This document shows, one piece after another, positions 27,244 through 37,319 of a DNA stretch of 64,000 bases. A program made the position numbers and the translations under genes. Each line of letters begins with the position of its first letter. Position 1 is the stretch's first letter. This stretch comes from Pseudomonadota bacterium (GTDB taxonomy: Bacteria; Pseudomonadota; Gammaproteobacteria; Steroidobacterales; Steroidobacteraceae), in assembly GCA_016713725.1 (NCBI GenBank), contig JADJOO010000007.1, forward strand, positions 177,131 to 241,130. Direction: 5' to 3'. The notes beneath the pieces were generated by a model, which was not told where the DNA came from, did no database searches, and saw only the letters and a program-made list of their open reading frames with translations.

Positions 27244-27519
27244 TCAGTGGTAGTCCAGATAATCGACGAGTTCGACGTCGCCTTCGTTGAACGTGAAGGT
27301 CAGTCGCCAGTTTCCACTGACACTCACGCCCCAATGGTTCACAAGCTTTCCCTTCAGGGGATCCAGTCCCCAGCCGGGGACGATCATGTCCGACGGATCG
27401 CTCGCGACATTGAGCGCCGCGAGTTGTCTCGCCAATCTGGGCACGTGCGCGGCCGAGATCCCAGCCTTACTGCCGGTCCTGAAGAACCGCTCGACGCTCT
27501 TGTGGCGAGGGACTGTCAA
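27244..27519 (-). CDS. higB: HigB-family toxin (RelE/ParE superfamily)
   Basis: Ninety-one residues with VERFFRTGSKAGISAAHVPRL and the end VSGNWRLTFTFNEGDVELVDYL, both diagnostic of HigB ribosome-dependent mRNA endonucleases. The start appears to be TTG at 27519 because no ATG or GTG precedes the conserved RHKSVERFF in frame; a base error at the true start is possible. First gene of the higBA operon. Confidence 0.85.
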   Translation of the reverse strand: MTVPRHKSVERFFRTGSKAGISAAHVPRLARQLAALNVASDPSDMIVPGWGLDPLKGKLVNHWGVSVSGNWRLTFTFNEGDVELVDYLDYH

Positions 27520-27606
27520 CTTAACTCAAAGCGTGACGCCCCCTCGGCATTCGGAACGGACACAATCTGGCGAAGGGGTCCGGCGGTATCGCCTCCGTCG
27601 TCTTTC

Positions 27607-29531
27607 TCAGCGCGCTTGCGTGAGATTCTTCGTGCCGACCACCGGCAATTCGACGTAACTCGCCTGCCCGGGCGCAAGCCAGATGCGGTGAGTCGCGCTG
27701 CGGTAATTCCCGGGCTCGGCCTTGGCGATGTTCTCGACGAAGGTCTGCGGGTTGCGGTCGTACAGCGGGAACCAGCTCGACTGCACCTGGACCATGATTC
27801 GATGCCCCGGCAGGAACGTGTGGTTTGCCTCGGGCATGCGCACCCGATACGGCGCGACCACGCCGGGTTCGGCGGCCTTCGGGTGCTCCAGGCTCTCGCG
27901 ATAGCGACCGCGCAGGATGTCGGCCGACACCATTAGCTGGTAACCGCCCAGTTCGGGGTTGGAACGTACCTCCGGCGGGAACACGTCGATCAGCTTGACC
28001 ACCCAGTCCGCATCGGTGCCGGTGGTGGACGCGAACAGCGTGGCCGCCACTTCACCACTGATGCTGAGGGCCTCCGGTCAACGGCTCGGTGACGAACACC
28101 AGCACGTCCGTCCGATCGGCGAACGGCCGCTGGTCGTCGACCAGCCAACGGCGCCAGCTCGACTCATCGTGGTACATCGGCAGCACCGGTCGCACGCGGT
28201 AAGGCACCGGCTTCGCGGGATCAGACACGTATTCTGCATAGGGTTGGGCAGCCGCGTCCGGCTCTGCCCAGCGCAGGCCGCCCCCGGCTGCAGGTGCAAT
28301 CGAGTGGTCGCTATTGCGCCGTCCGCTGGCCAGCTCTGGAAAGTGCGCCACTTCTTGGCGCCTGTGTCGAAAGCGAGGACCGGCGGGATCGGGCTCGCGG
28401 GCGCCTCACCCCTTCAGGTGCAGGTTCCAGAAGGGCAGCAGGACATTCTCCCGAAACCACAGGCTGGTGTCGGCGTTCCACTGGAGCGCGCCCAGCTCCG
28501 AGCCCTCGCGCTGTGACTGCCCGTGGCTCCAGGGACCGACCACCAGGTGCACCTGCGTGTTGTCGACATCCTTGGATTCGAGCGATCGGTAGGCCGCGAT
28601 CCCGCCGAAGTTGTCTTCCTGGTCGAAGAGTCCGTGCACGACCAGCGTCGGCACCCGCAACGGCCGTGCGGCGAGGATGTCCTGCACCGCCTGCCCGCGC
28701 CAGAACGCGTTGTAGGTCGGATTGTCGACGATCTTGCGCCAGGTCGGCAGCTGGTCGGCCTTGTAACGACGGGCGACCGCCTCGGCAGATCCGGCCGACA
28801 GGAAAGCCTCATACAGGTCGCGGTAGCCGTAGGGGCACTTTATGGTCGCTGCTCTTGTGCGACCCCATCTCGTAGATCCACTCCGAGCATGGTCTGGCGC
28901 AACGCGCCGTTGTGATAGAAGTCGTCGCCGATCCAGCCGTCCACCATCGGGTACATCGGCACCGCTGCCTTCAGCGCCGGATGCGGATCGACGAGGCCCA
29001 TCAGCGCGAGCCAACCGCCGTAGGAGACGCCGGTGAGTCCGACGCGGCCGTTGTTGCCCTCGACGTTCCGCAGCAGCCATTCGATGGTGTCGTAGGTGTC
29101 GGTCGCTTGATCGACCTTGCGACGATTGAGCTCGCCGCGCAGCGGCAGCCCCATCACGTACTCGCCCTCGCTGTCGAACCGGCCGCGCACGTCCTGGTAG
29201 ACGCGGATGTAACCGGCCCGAGCAGCGGCTCGTCGGCAAGCTGCAGCACCATCGTGGTGTGCGGACTGCTCGATTGCGTCGTAGGCTTCTTCGCCCCATA
29301 GGGCGTGCGCGAGAGGATGATCGGCGCCGCCGTCGCGCCCTTCGGGATGACGACCACGGCGCGCAGCTTCACGCCGTCGCGCATCGGGATCATCACTTCG
29401 CGCCGCTCGTGGTCGAACTCTGCCGTGACCGGCGAGAAGTCCTTCGGGATTTCGGTCTGCGCCCAGGCACTGGGCGCGACCAACGTCGCTGCGACGACGA
29501 CCAGCATCAGGAGCGGGGACCCGTACTTCAT
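27607..29531 (-). CDS. CocE/NonD-family exported hydrolase (frame changes)
   Basis: A signal peptide (LLMLVVVAATLVAPSAWA) leads to the X-Pro-dipeptidyl-peptidase/CocE fold: IPMRDGVKLRAVVVIP, the nucleophile elbow LTGVSYGGWLAL, catalytic aspartate region HGLFDQEDNFGG and histidine VGPWSHGQ. The C-terminal jelly-roll domain (VSADILRGRYRESLEHP to PVVGTKNLTQAR) is also there. Frame changes near 29,235, 28,860, 28,400 and 28,065 break about 640 residues. These enzymes hydrolyse acyl esters or peptides in the periplasm. It stands alone between higBA and an IS remnant. Confidence 0.82.
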
Positions 29532-29679
29532 CTTCAGCGCCTCATGTGCGCCGGAAACGCTGGCGCGAGTCGCGAGACGATACAGGCAAGCCCGGGGTCC
29601 CTGCTAATTTCAGCAAGAGCTGTCAGTCTAATGGGCGGTGGTCTCTGGCATAGCCGGATTTCGCTTACAGGAGACCCCC

Positions 29680-29990
29680 ATGGCGCGACTTTGCTTCAAG
29701 CGTCACCGCTTTCCACCCGACGTGATCCGCCACGTCGTCTGGCTCTACTTCCGCTTCACCCTGAGCTTCCGCGACGTCGAAGAGCTGTTGGCTCAGCGCG
29801 GGATCAGCGGCAGCTACGAGACCGTGCGCTGCTGGACGATCAAATTCGATCCGAAGATCGCCGCCAAGCTGAGGCATCGCAGGGCTGCAGAACAGCCGTG
29901 CTGAAAATTCACATCTCCCGATCAGGCGGCGAGAACGCAAGATGCTGGGGTTCAAATCCCTGCCATCCGCGCAGCGCTTTCTCACAACTC
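29680..29990 (+). mobile_element. IS6-family transposase remnant with internal deletion
   Basis: The N-terminus (RFPPDVIRHVVWLYFRF, RGISGSYETVRCW) is that of IS6/IS26-type transposases. At about 29,900 the sequence jumps to the C-terminal phrase AENSHLPIRRRERKM (one frame change) followed by GFKSLPSAQRFLTT. The whole central DDE catalytic domain, some 130 residues, is missing. The element cannot move by itself. Matching terminal inverted repeats were not found by eye. Confidence 0.75.
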
Positions 29991-30091
29991 ACCCGGCTGC
30001 ATAAGCGTGACCGCGCGCCTTGCACCGGACTCGGACGCGACAAGTTTAGTTGTCGGTCCCCTCTGGGTATCGCTCGCGACAGAATCCAGGG

Positions 30092-31622
30092 TCAGATCCG
30101 TCCGTTGGCCTCATCCTCCCGGATCATGCGCAGCACCGAGGCTGCCAGCAGCACGCCGATCGCCAGCAGCGGCAAGCTCACCACCACGGTCGCCGACTGC
30201 ACGACCTTGACGCCGCCCTCGACGAACAGCAGTGCTGCGGGAGGGACACCGATCGCGATCGCCCAGAAGAGTCGGTTCCAGCGCGCCGGGTCTTCACCGG
30301 CGCGAATGTTGCGGCTCGCCACCGAGGCCAGCGTGTACGAGGCTGAATCATAAGTGGTCGCCAGCAGGATCGCGGCCACCACCAGGAACCCGACCATGGC
30401 GAGGGGAGCAAACGGCAGTGTGCCGAGCACCTCGCCCAGGGCGAAGGCGCCCGAATGTTCGCGCATCAGCGTCGTGACGCTCATGACGGACGTGAGTTCG
30501 AGGTTGAGTGCGTAGTTGCCGAGGACGATGTAGAACACGCTGGCTCCCAGCGTGCCGAACACCAGCAGCCCGAGGATCAGCTCGCGCAGCGTCCGGCCGC
30601 GCGAGATGCGGGTCGCGAACAGCGCCACGAAGGGCCGTAGGCTACCCACCACGCCCAATAGAATACGGTCCAGCTCTCGACGAAGCCGCTCTGCTTGACC
30701 GGGTCGGTCCACGTCACCATGCGCACGAAATCCTGCACCATCAGGCCGAGGGAATTCGTGCCCATGTGCAGGATGAACAGCGTCGGCCCGACGGCGAGCA
30801 CGTAACCGAGCAACGTCAGTGCGATCCAGGTATTCGCATCTGCCAGCCGTTTGAAGCCGCGCTCGAGACCGAGCCAGCTGCTCGCGGCGAAGATCATCAC
30901 GCTGACGACGAGCACCGCCGCCTCGAGCGCGAAGTCGTGCGGCACGCCGCTGAGCTTGGCGAACAGCGCGGCGATCATCGGCGCCGTGAGGCCGAGCGAG
31001 GTCGCGCTGCCGCCGATCAGGTTCACCATGTAGATGAAGTCGATGATGCGGCCGCGCGTGCTGTTGACCCCGCCCGGCAGGAACGGCAGGCAGCCCGAAC
31101 TCAGCCGCAGGTGAGGCTCGCCGCGCATGTAGAACGCATAAGCAATGGCAATCGTGGGCAGGCAGAAGATCGCCCAGCCCACTGGACCCCAGTGGAACAT
31201 GCCGTACGTGGCAGCCCATTCGATGGCGGCCGTCGAGCGCGGCGCGGCATCGAGTGGCGGTGAGTCGATGTAGTAGGCCCACTCGATGACCGCCCAGTAG
31301 ATCAACGTCGCGCCGACGCCCGCGCAGAAGATCATGCCGATCCAGCTGAGCGTGCTGTAGTCCGGTTTGCAGTCGCGACCGCCGAGCCGGATCGCACCGT
31401 GACGACTGAAGGCGATGTAGCCAGGAAGATCAGCAGGGCGATCACGTACCACTGGTACAGGAAGCCGAAGGTCCGGGTGAGCTGGTCGTAGAGTCCATTA
31501 ATGAAGGTGCCCGCCCGATCCGGCGCAGCGAAGATCAGCGCGCACACCGCGATCACGGTCAGCGCCGTGATGCCGAAAACGGGCCAGTCGACCGGCGGCT
31601 CGCTGCGGGCGGGATCAGCCAC
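30092..31622 (-). CDS. BCCT-family betaine/carnitine/choline transporter (frame changes)
   Basis: Twelve-helix sodium- or proton-coupled transporter. The family signature SWTVFYWAWWVAYGPF is present (frame change inside, near 30,630). Other family segments are the early WPVFGITALTVIAVCAL helix, GMFHWGPVGWAIFCLP and the late TYDSASYTLASVASRN. Start is GTG at 31622 (MADPARSEPP), overlapping the end of the thioesterase gene by 8 bp. Last gene of the carnitine operon, so the likely substrate is carnitine, gamma-butyrobetaine or glycine betaine. A further frame change lies near 31,420. About 510 residues. Confidence 0.88.
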
Positions 31623-32123
31623 TGCGGTCCCGTAGGCCACAGTGCAACTGCACCGGCCGCGGCAATGTGGCGTGCTGGGACTGAAGGTCAGCAAGCCGCT
31701 GCTGCAGTTCCGCTCCCGGCGAAGTGGCGCGCCGCGTCGCGAGCGACACGTGGAGCAGCAGGTGCTCGCCTGTCGCGAGCAGTTCCCCGCCTGCGTCGAA
31801 CATCCGGTTGAGGATGTGCAGCCGCTTGCCGCTGCCCTCCAGCAGCTGCGTCGTCACCCGCACGGTCGCGCCGGCATGCGTCTCGCCGAGATGCTGCAGG
31901 TGAGTCTCTACCGTGAAATAGCTGCCGCCCGCGGCGATGTAGGCCGCGTCGCAACCGATCAGTTCCATGAAGCGGTCGGTCGCACCGCTGAAGAGTTCGA
32001 GATACCTGGATTCGTTCATGTGGCCGTTGTAGTCGGTCCAGTCGACCGGCACGCTGCGTGCAGCCGTCTCGACCGGTTGCGACCAGTCGGGTGCGGTTGC
32101 GGCGCGCAGCAGGCGTGCGTCAT
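31615..32123 (-). CDS. cdhB: Betainyl-CoA thioesterase, CdhB-like
   Basis: Hot-dog-fold (4HBT) thioesterase. The motif VDWTDYNGHMNESRYLELF carries the aspartate and the GHMN turn of this class, followed by VETHLQHLGETHAGATVRV. The start ATG at 32123 overlaps the stop of the dehydrogenase gene, with one indel just after it. In known carnitine operons CdhB hydrolyses betainyl-CoA to glycine betaine. Assignment of substrate rests on the operon neighbours. Confidence 0.8.
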
Positions 32124-33077
32124 GCTCGCGCGCAGCGTGCGTCCGAGGCCCAGTCGCGACCCTTGAGGGCGCGCATCAGGGCGACCAGGTTGTCGTCCCG
32201 GATCCGCTCCAGTTCGCGAATGCTGCGCATCCCGGACTGTGCATCCGACTGCGCGGAAATCTTTTCGACCAGCGCCGCGTCGAGGTCGGGAACGTCGGTG
32301 AGTCGCGTCCACGGCCACTTCAGGCAGGGGCCGAACTGGGCCAGGAATGCGCCATCCCCGCCTCGCCGCCAGCGATCCGGTACGTCTCGAACAAGCCCAT
32401 CTGCGCCCAGCGGATGCCGAAGCCGAAACGGATCACGTCGTCGACTTCCTGGGTCGTGGCGATGTCGTCCTTGACGAGCCACAGCGCTTCGCGCCAGACG
32501 GCCTCGAGAAAGCGGTCGGCCACGTGCGCATCCATCTCGCGGCGCAGCCGCAGCGGCATCATGCCGATCGAGCGCAGGGTCTGCAGCGCGCCCAGTGATG
32601 ACGTCCTCTGCTGCGCTGGTGTGAGGCACGACCTCGACCACGGGCAGCAGGTACACCGGATTGAATGGATGCGCGACGAGTACCCGCTCGGCCCGCGGCA
32701 CTCCCGCTCCAAGTTCCGAAGGCTTGAAGCCCGACGTCGAAGATCCGATGACCGCGTCGTTCGCCATGACTGCCTGGATCTGGGTCAGCACGCGGTGCTT
32801 CAGCTCGAGCCGCTCGGGGACGGATTCCCTGAATCCACTGCGCGCCAGCCACCGCCTCTTCGAGCGTGGCGCAGAAGCGCAGGCGGCCCTCTGGCGGCAG
32901 GGCTGCGTCGTAGAGCCCGGGCAGCGAGCGCCGTGCATTGGCGAGTACCTCGGACAGCTTGCGTTCAGCTTCCGGGTCCGGGTCGAAGACCGCGACGTCC
33001 CAGCCGTTGAGCAGGAACCGCGCCAGCCAGCCGCCGCCGATGACACCGCCGCCGACGATCGCGGCGCGATGTGTCAT
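32120..33077 (-). CDS. cdhA: L-carnitine dehydrogenase, CdhA-like (frame changes)
   Basis: 3-hydroxyacyl-CoA-dehydrogenase-type fold. The NAD site is AAIVGGGVIGGGWLARF, then ASTLEEAV-type segments, SSTSGFKPSEL and VLVAHPFNPVYLLPVVEVV. The C-terminal tail PWTRLTDVPDLDAALVEKI and SIRELERIRDDNLVALMRAL is characteristic of carnitine 3-dehydrogenases. Oxidises L-carnitine to 3-dehydrocarnitine. Frame changes near 32,850, 32,600 and 32,350; about 320 residues. ATGA overlaps at both ends (33074-33077, 32120-32123) show tight translational coupling. Confidence 0.87.
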
Positions 33078-33994
33078 GCGTGCGGGACCGGTGGACGCTT
33101 GACCAGGCCGAGTTTGCTGCGCACTGCGGCCGGATCGAGGACCCGAGCCCCCATCCGCTCGATGATGCCGACCGCGCGTTCGACGAGCTGCTCGTTGCGC
33201 GCGAGCACGCCCTTGTCGAGCCACAGGTTGTCCTCGAGACCCACCCGCACGTTGCCACCGGCGAGCACCGCAGCCGCAACGTAGGGCATCTGGTCACGCC
33301 CAAGACTGAACGCCGACCAGGTCCAACCCGTCGGGACGTTGTTGACCATCGCCATGAGCGTATTGAGATCGTTCGGCGCACCCCACGGCACGCCCATGCA
33401 CAGCTGCACGAGCGCAGGTCCCTGCAGCACGCCTTCTTCGACGAGGCGCCTGGCGAACCAGAGGTGTCCCGTGTCGAAGGCCTCGATTTCGGGTCGCACG
33501 CCGAGCGCGGTCATCATGCCGCCCATCGCCCGCAGCATGCCGGGCGTGTTGGTCATCACGTAGTCCGCCTCGGCGAAATTCATGGTGCCGCAGTCGAGCG
33601 TGCAGATCTCGGGCAGGCAGTCGGCAATCGGCCGCATGCGATCTTCGGCGCTGCCCATGTCGGTGCCTGCCGGATTGATGGGCAGCGGCGTTTCGGGCGG
33701 GCCGAGCACGAGGTCGCCACCCATGCCCGCGGTGAGATTGATGACGACGTCGGTGGCGGAATCGCGGATCCGGTCCACGACCTCGCGATACAGGCGCGGG
33801 TCCCGGCTCGCCCTACCGGTGACCGGATCACGAACGTGGCAGTGCACGATCGCGGCGCCGGCCTTCGCAGCGGCGATCGCGCTGGCGGCGATGTCGCGCG
33901 GCGAGCGGGGCACGTGCGCGGAACGGTCCTGGGTGGCTCCCGAGCCCGTGACGGCGCAGGTGATGAAGACGTCCCGGCTGATTTCCAACGGCAT
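33074..33994 (-). CDS. cdhC: 3-dehydrocarnitine cleavage enzyme (BKACE family), CdhC-like
   Basis: An intact 306-residue beta-keto-acid cleavage enzyme. The zinc-binding motif AIVHCHVRDP, the substrate loop NLTAGMGGD and the conserved ALVQLCMGVPWGAPND are visible. In carnitine degradation it condenses 3-dehydrocarnitine with acetyl-CoA to give betainyl-CoA and acetoacetate. First gene of the minus-strand operon. Start chosen at ATG 33994 (MPLEISRDVFITCAVTGSG), where similarity begins; upstream in-frame codons have no family resemblance. Confidence 0.9.
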   Translation of the reverse strand: MPLEISRDVFITCAVTGSGATQDRSAHVPRSPRDIAASAIAAAKAGAAIVHCHVRDPVTGRASRDPRLYREVVDRIRDSATDVVINLTAGMGGDLVLGPPETPLPINPAGTDMGSAEDRMRPIADCLPEICTLDCGTMNFAEADYVMTNTPGMLRAMGGMMTALGVRPEIEAFDTGHLWFARRLVEEGVLQGPALVQLCMGVPWGAPNDLNTLMAMVNNVPTGWTWSAFSLGRDQMPYVAAAVLAGGNVRVGLEDNLWLDKGVLARNEQLVERAVGIIERMGARVLDPAAVRSKLGLVKRPPVPHA

Positions 33995-34027
33995 GCTGGC
34001 TGGTTCGTCGTCAGGCTTGTGCGTGTG

Positions 34028-34045
34028 TGCCACAATCATGCCACA
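34028..34045 (-). promoter_or_regulatory. Sigma-54-like promoter or TGCCACA direct repeat
   Basis: On the minus strand TGGCAT-GATTG-TGGCA gives the GG-N10-GC spacing of -24/-12 promoters, ending 33 bp before the cdhC start. The same bases form a direct repeat, TGCCACA at 34028-34034 and 34039-34045 on the plus strand, which could instead be a regulator site. It lies in the 81-bp divergent region shared with the acyl-CoA dehydrogenase operon. Confidence 0.35.
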
Positions 34046-34075
34046 GCTGTGCAGGCGCGCGAGCGGCCAGGTGCC

Positions 34076-35239
34076 ATGAATTTCTCTTTGACCGAGGAAC
34101 AGCGGCTCATCGTCGAGGCGACGAATGCATTCGTCGTGCGCGAGCTCTATCCGTACGAAGCGGAAATCGAGGCCACGGGGCGCCTGCGGCCCGAGCTTCG
34201 CGACGAGTTGCGCCGCAGGGCGCAGGCGGCCGGACTCTACGCCGCGAACATGCCGGTCGAGGTGGGCGGGGCCGGCCTCGACACGTTGACCTGGATGCTG
34301 TTCGAGAAGGAACTCGGGCGCACCAACTACGCGCTGCATTGGACCTGCGTTGCCCGGCCTTCCAACATCCTGCTCGCCTGCGAGGGCGAGCAGCGCGAGC
34401 GCTACCTGTTGCCCGCGGTGCGCGGCGAAAAATCGGAGTGCCTCGCCATGTCAGAGCCGGACGTCGGCTCCGACCTGCGCGGCATGAAGACACGTGCACG
34501 ACGCGATGGCGACGACTTCGTCATTCATGGCACCAAGCACTTCATCAGCCACGCCGACGAGTCGAGCTTCGTCGTGCTGTTCGCCGCCACCGGTGAGGAG
34601 GACACGCCGCGCGGGCCGCGCGCGTTGATCACGGCGTTCCTCATCGACCGCGACACGGCCGGCTTCACCGTCGAAGACGGTTACCGCAGCGTCTCGCACC
34701 GCGGCTATAACAATTCCATCCTGCGTTTCGACGATTGCCGAGTGCACAAGTCCCAGGTCCTCGGCGAACTGCATCGCGGTTTCGAAGTCGCCAACCAGTG
34801 GCTCGGTGCGACGCGGCTGCAGGTGGCCGCCACGTGCCTGGGCCGTGCGGAACGTGCGCTCGACCTGGCGATCCGCTGGGCGGCGGAGCGGCAACAGTTC
34901 GGGCAGGCCATCGGCAAGTTCCAGGGCGTCTCGTTCAAGCTCGCCGACATGGCAACGGAGCTCAAGGCCGCGGAACTGCTGACGCTGGAGGCCGCGTGGA
35001 AGGTCGACCAGGACACGGCAACCGACGCCGACATGGCGATGGCCAAGTTGAAGGCGACGGAGGTGCTCGCCATGGTTGCCGACGAAGCACTCCAGATCCA
35101 CGGCGGCATGGGGCTGATGGCCGACCTGCCGCTCGAGCGCATCTGGCGCGATGCTCGCGTCGAGCGGATCTGGGAGGGTACCTCGGAGATCCAGCGGCAC
35201 ATCATCTCGCGCGCACTGCTGCGCCCGTTCGGCGCCTGA
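34076..35239 (+). CDS. Acyl-CoA dehydrogenase, CaiA-like
   Basis: Intact 387-residue flavoprotein. Motifs in order: MNFSLTEEQRLIVEATNAF, LAMSEPDVGSDL (FAD/substrate loop), the RQQFGQAIGKFQ-type segment and LQIHGGMGLMADLPLER. RIWEGTSEIQRHIISR includes the catalytic glutamate. In this context it probably oxidises gamma-butyrobetainyl-CoA to crotonobetainyl-CoA, as CaiA-type enzymes act on the reverse couple; electrons would go to ETF. First gene of an operon divergent from the cdh genes. Confidence 0.85.
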   Translation: MNFSLTEEQRLIVEATNAFVVRELYPYEAEIEATGRLRPELRDELRRRAQAAGLYAANMPVEVGGAGLDTLTWMLFEKELGRTNYALHWTCVARPSNILLACEGEQRERYLLPAVRGEKSECLAMSEPDVGSDLRGMKTRARRDGDDFVIHGTKHFISHADESSFVVLFAATGEEDTPRGPRALITAFLIDRDTAGFTVEDGYRSVSHRGYNNSILRFDDCRVHKSQVLGELHRGFEVANQWLGATRLQVAATCLGRAERALDLAIRWAAERQQFGQAIGKFQGVSFKLADMATELKAAELLTLEAAWKVDQDTATDADMAMAKLKATEVLAMVADEALQIHGGMGLMADLPLERIWRDARVERIWEGTSEIQRHIISRALLRPFGA

Positions 35240-37288
35240 ATGCGGCTGCAGCGCCTGCTCAACCCGCGCTCGATCGCGTTCGTCGGCGGCGCGGAGTGCG
35301 CCGTCGCGATCGAACGCACCCGCGCACTCGGCTTCACGGGCCGGATCTGGGCGGTGAATCCGCGGCGCCGACAACTCGGCGCCATCGAAACCGTGCCCGC
35401 GGTGAGCGACATTGACGGTTCGCCCGATGCTGCGTTCATCGCGCTGCCGCGCACCGCCACGACCGGCGTCGTCGGTGAACTGCACGCGCTCGGCTGTGGC
35501 GGCGCCGTGATCTACGCGGCCGGTTTCGCCGAGACCGGTGATCACTGCCTGCAGCAAGCGCTGCTTGCGGCAGCCGGTGGCATGCCGCTTTTGGGGCCCA
35601 ACTGCTACGGCTTCATCAATGCCACCGCGCGCGTCGCCCTGTGGCCCGATGAACACGGCCTGTCGGCACTCGACCGCGGCGTCGCCATCGTCACGCAGTC
35701 GGGAAACATCGGCTGCAATCTGACCATGCTGCAGCGCGGCTTGCCGCTCGCCGCGCTGCTGACGCTGGGCAACCAGGCAGACGTCGACGTCGCCGAGACC
35801 GTAGCGGCCCTGGCGCTGGATCCACGCATCACCGCCATCGGCCTGCACATCGAGGGGTTGCGCGACGTCGCGGCGTTCGCGAAAGCTGCAGCGGTCGCGC
35901 GCGAGCAGCGTAAGCCGGTCGTCGCCCTCAAGACCGGCCGCTCGCCGCAGGGCGCGGATCACGATGAGTCACACGGCTTCGCTCGCTGGCGCGGACCGGC
36001 TCTACGACGCGCTGTTCGAGCGCTACGGCATCGCCCGTGTGCCGACGCTCACGAGCCTGGTGAGGCCCTGAAGCTCGTGCACTCGGCGGCCCGCTCCCTG
36101 GGCGACAGCTGCTGTCATTGAGTTGCTCCGGCGGCGAGGCGGCGCTCGTCGCGGATCTCGCGTCCGAGCGTGGCCTGTCGTTTCCACCGTTTCCCGAGGC
36201 TGTCGCGCGACGGCTTGCCGCGACGCTCGATGACCTGGTTACCATCGACAATCCGCTCGATTACCACACCTTCATCTGGGGGCGGCGAGAGCAACTCGAG
36301 AACACGTTCGCCGTCGCACTGGAGGGCCGGTTCGACGCCGCGATGCTGATCCTCGACACGCCGACGCACCCGGCGATGAAGCCGGACGCATGGCAGCTCA
36401 CGGCACGCGCCTTCATCGAGGCGCAGCGCCGGACCGGTGCACGTGCGGTCGTCGTCGCGAGCCTGCCGGAGGGCATGCCGCCCGCGCTCGCCGATGAACT
36501 CGGTCGTGCGGGCATCGCCCGCTGATCGGCATCGATGACGCATTGCATGCGCTGGAGGCGGCGGCATTTGTCGGCGCCCAGTTCCAGCTTCCCAGTGCCG
36601 AGGCGCCTTGGTCTCCGACCGTGGTGCAGGGTGCCTCGGCGGCTGGGTTGCCGAGTTCGTGCGAGACATTGAGCGAGCTGGCAGCGAAGCGCCTGCTCGG
36701 GAAATTGGCCTCGACGTTCCCGCAGCGGTGGAATGCCCGATTGCCGACGCGCCGGCTGTCGCGCAGCGGCTGGGTTTTCCGGTCGTAGTCAAGATTGCGA
36801 ACGAGTCCATCGCACACAAGAGTGACGTCGACGGCGTCGCGCTGTCGCTCGGGTCCGCCGATGCCGTCGCAACGGCAGCCGCTCGCATGGCTGCGCTCGG
36901 TGATCGGGTGCTGGTCGAGCGCATGGTCGACGACGCGATTGCTGAACTCATCGTGGGCGTCGTGCGCGACCCGCAGTTCGGCATGGCGCTGTTGCTGGGC
37001 GCTGGCGGGGTGCTGGCCGAGCTGATGTCCGATACGGTGACCCTGCTGCTGCCGGTGACCCGCACTGACATTGAGCAGGCACTGCGCAGGCTCAGGGTCT
37101 GGCGGCTCGTGGAAGGCTATCGCGGACGTTGCGGCGACGGCGCCGCCGTCGTGCGAGCCATCGAAGCCGTGATCGCATTCGCCGACGCGCATCGCAACCG
37201 ACTCGAAGAGATCGACATCAACCCGCTGCGAGTGCTGCCCGAGCGGGCGGTCGCCGTGGATGCGCTGATCAGGCTCAGGACCGTGTGA
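35240..37288 (+). CDS. ADP-forming acyl-CoA synthetase, fused alpha and beta domains (frame changes)
   Basis: N-terminal CoA-binding domain (NPRSIAFVGGAE, LLGPNCYGFIN with the family motif, TQSGNIGCNLTM), then a ligase domain with CSGGEAALVADLASERG. Last is an ATP-grasp domain (GFPVVVKIANESIAHKSDVDGV, EEIDINPLRVLP). The start ATG follows the acyl-CoA dehydrogenase stop with no gap. Frame changes near 35,950, 36,110, 36,525 and 36,650 break about 680 residues. This class makes acyl-CoA from acid, CoA and ATP reversibly. Here it probably activates gamma-butyrobetaine or crotonobetaine in place of the AMP-forming CaiC. Confidence 0.82.
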
Positions 37289-37319
37289 CCGACCCCGCCC
37301 GCATGCTGACGAGGACCCC

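Noticed and set aside
29600..30060. Complete IS6 element with terminal inverted repeats
   Set aside because: The catalytic core is deleted and no matching ends could be aligned around the transposase remnant.
35962..36550. Stop codons in the CoA-synthetase gene taken as evidence for separate alpha and beta subunit genes
   Set aside because: The conserved text continues across the breaks in neighbouring frames without intergenic spacing, so one fused gene with indels is more likely.
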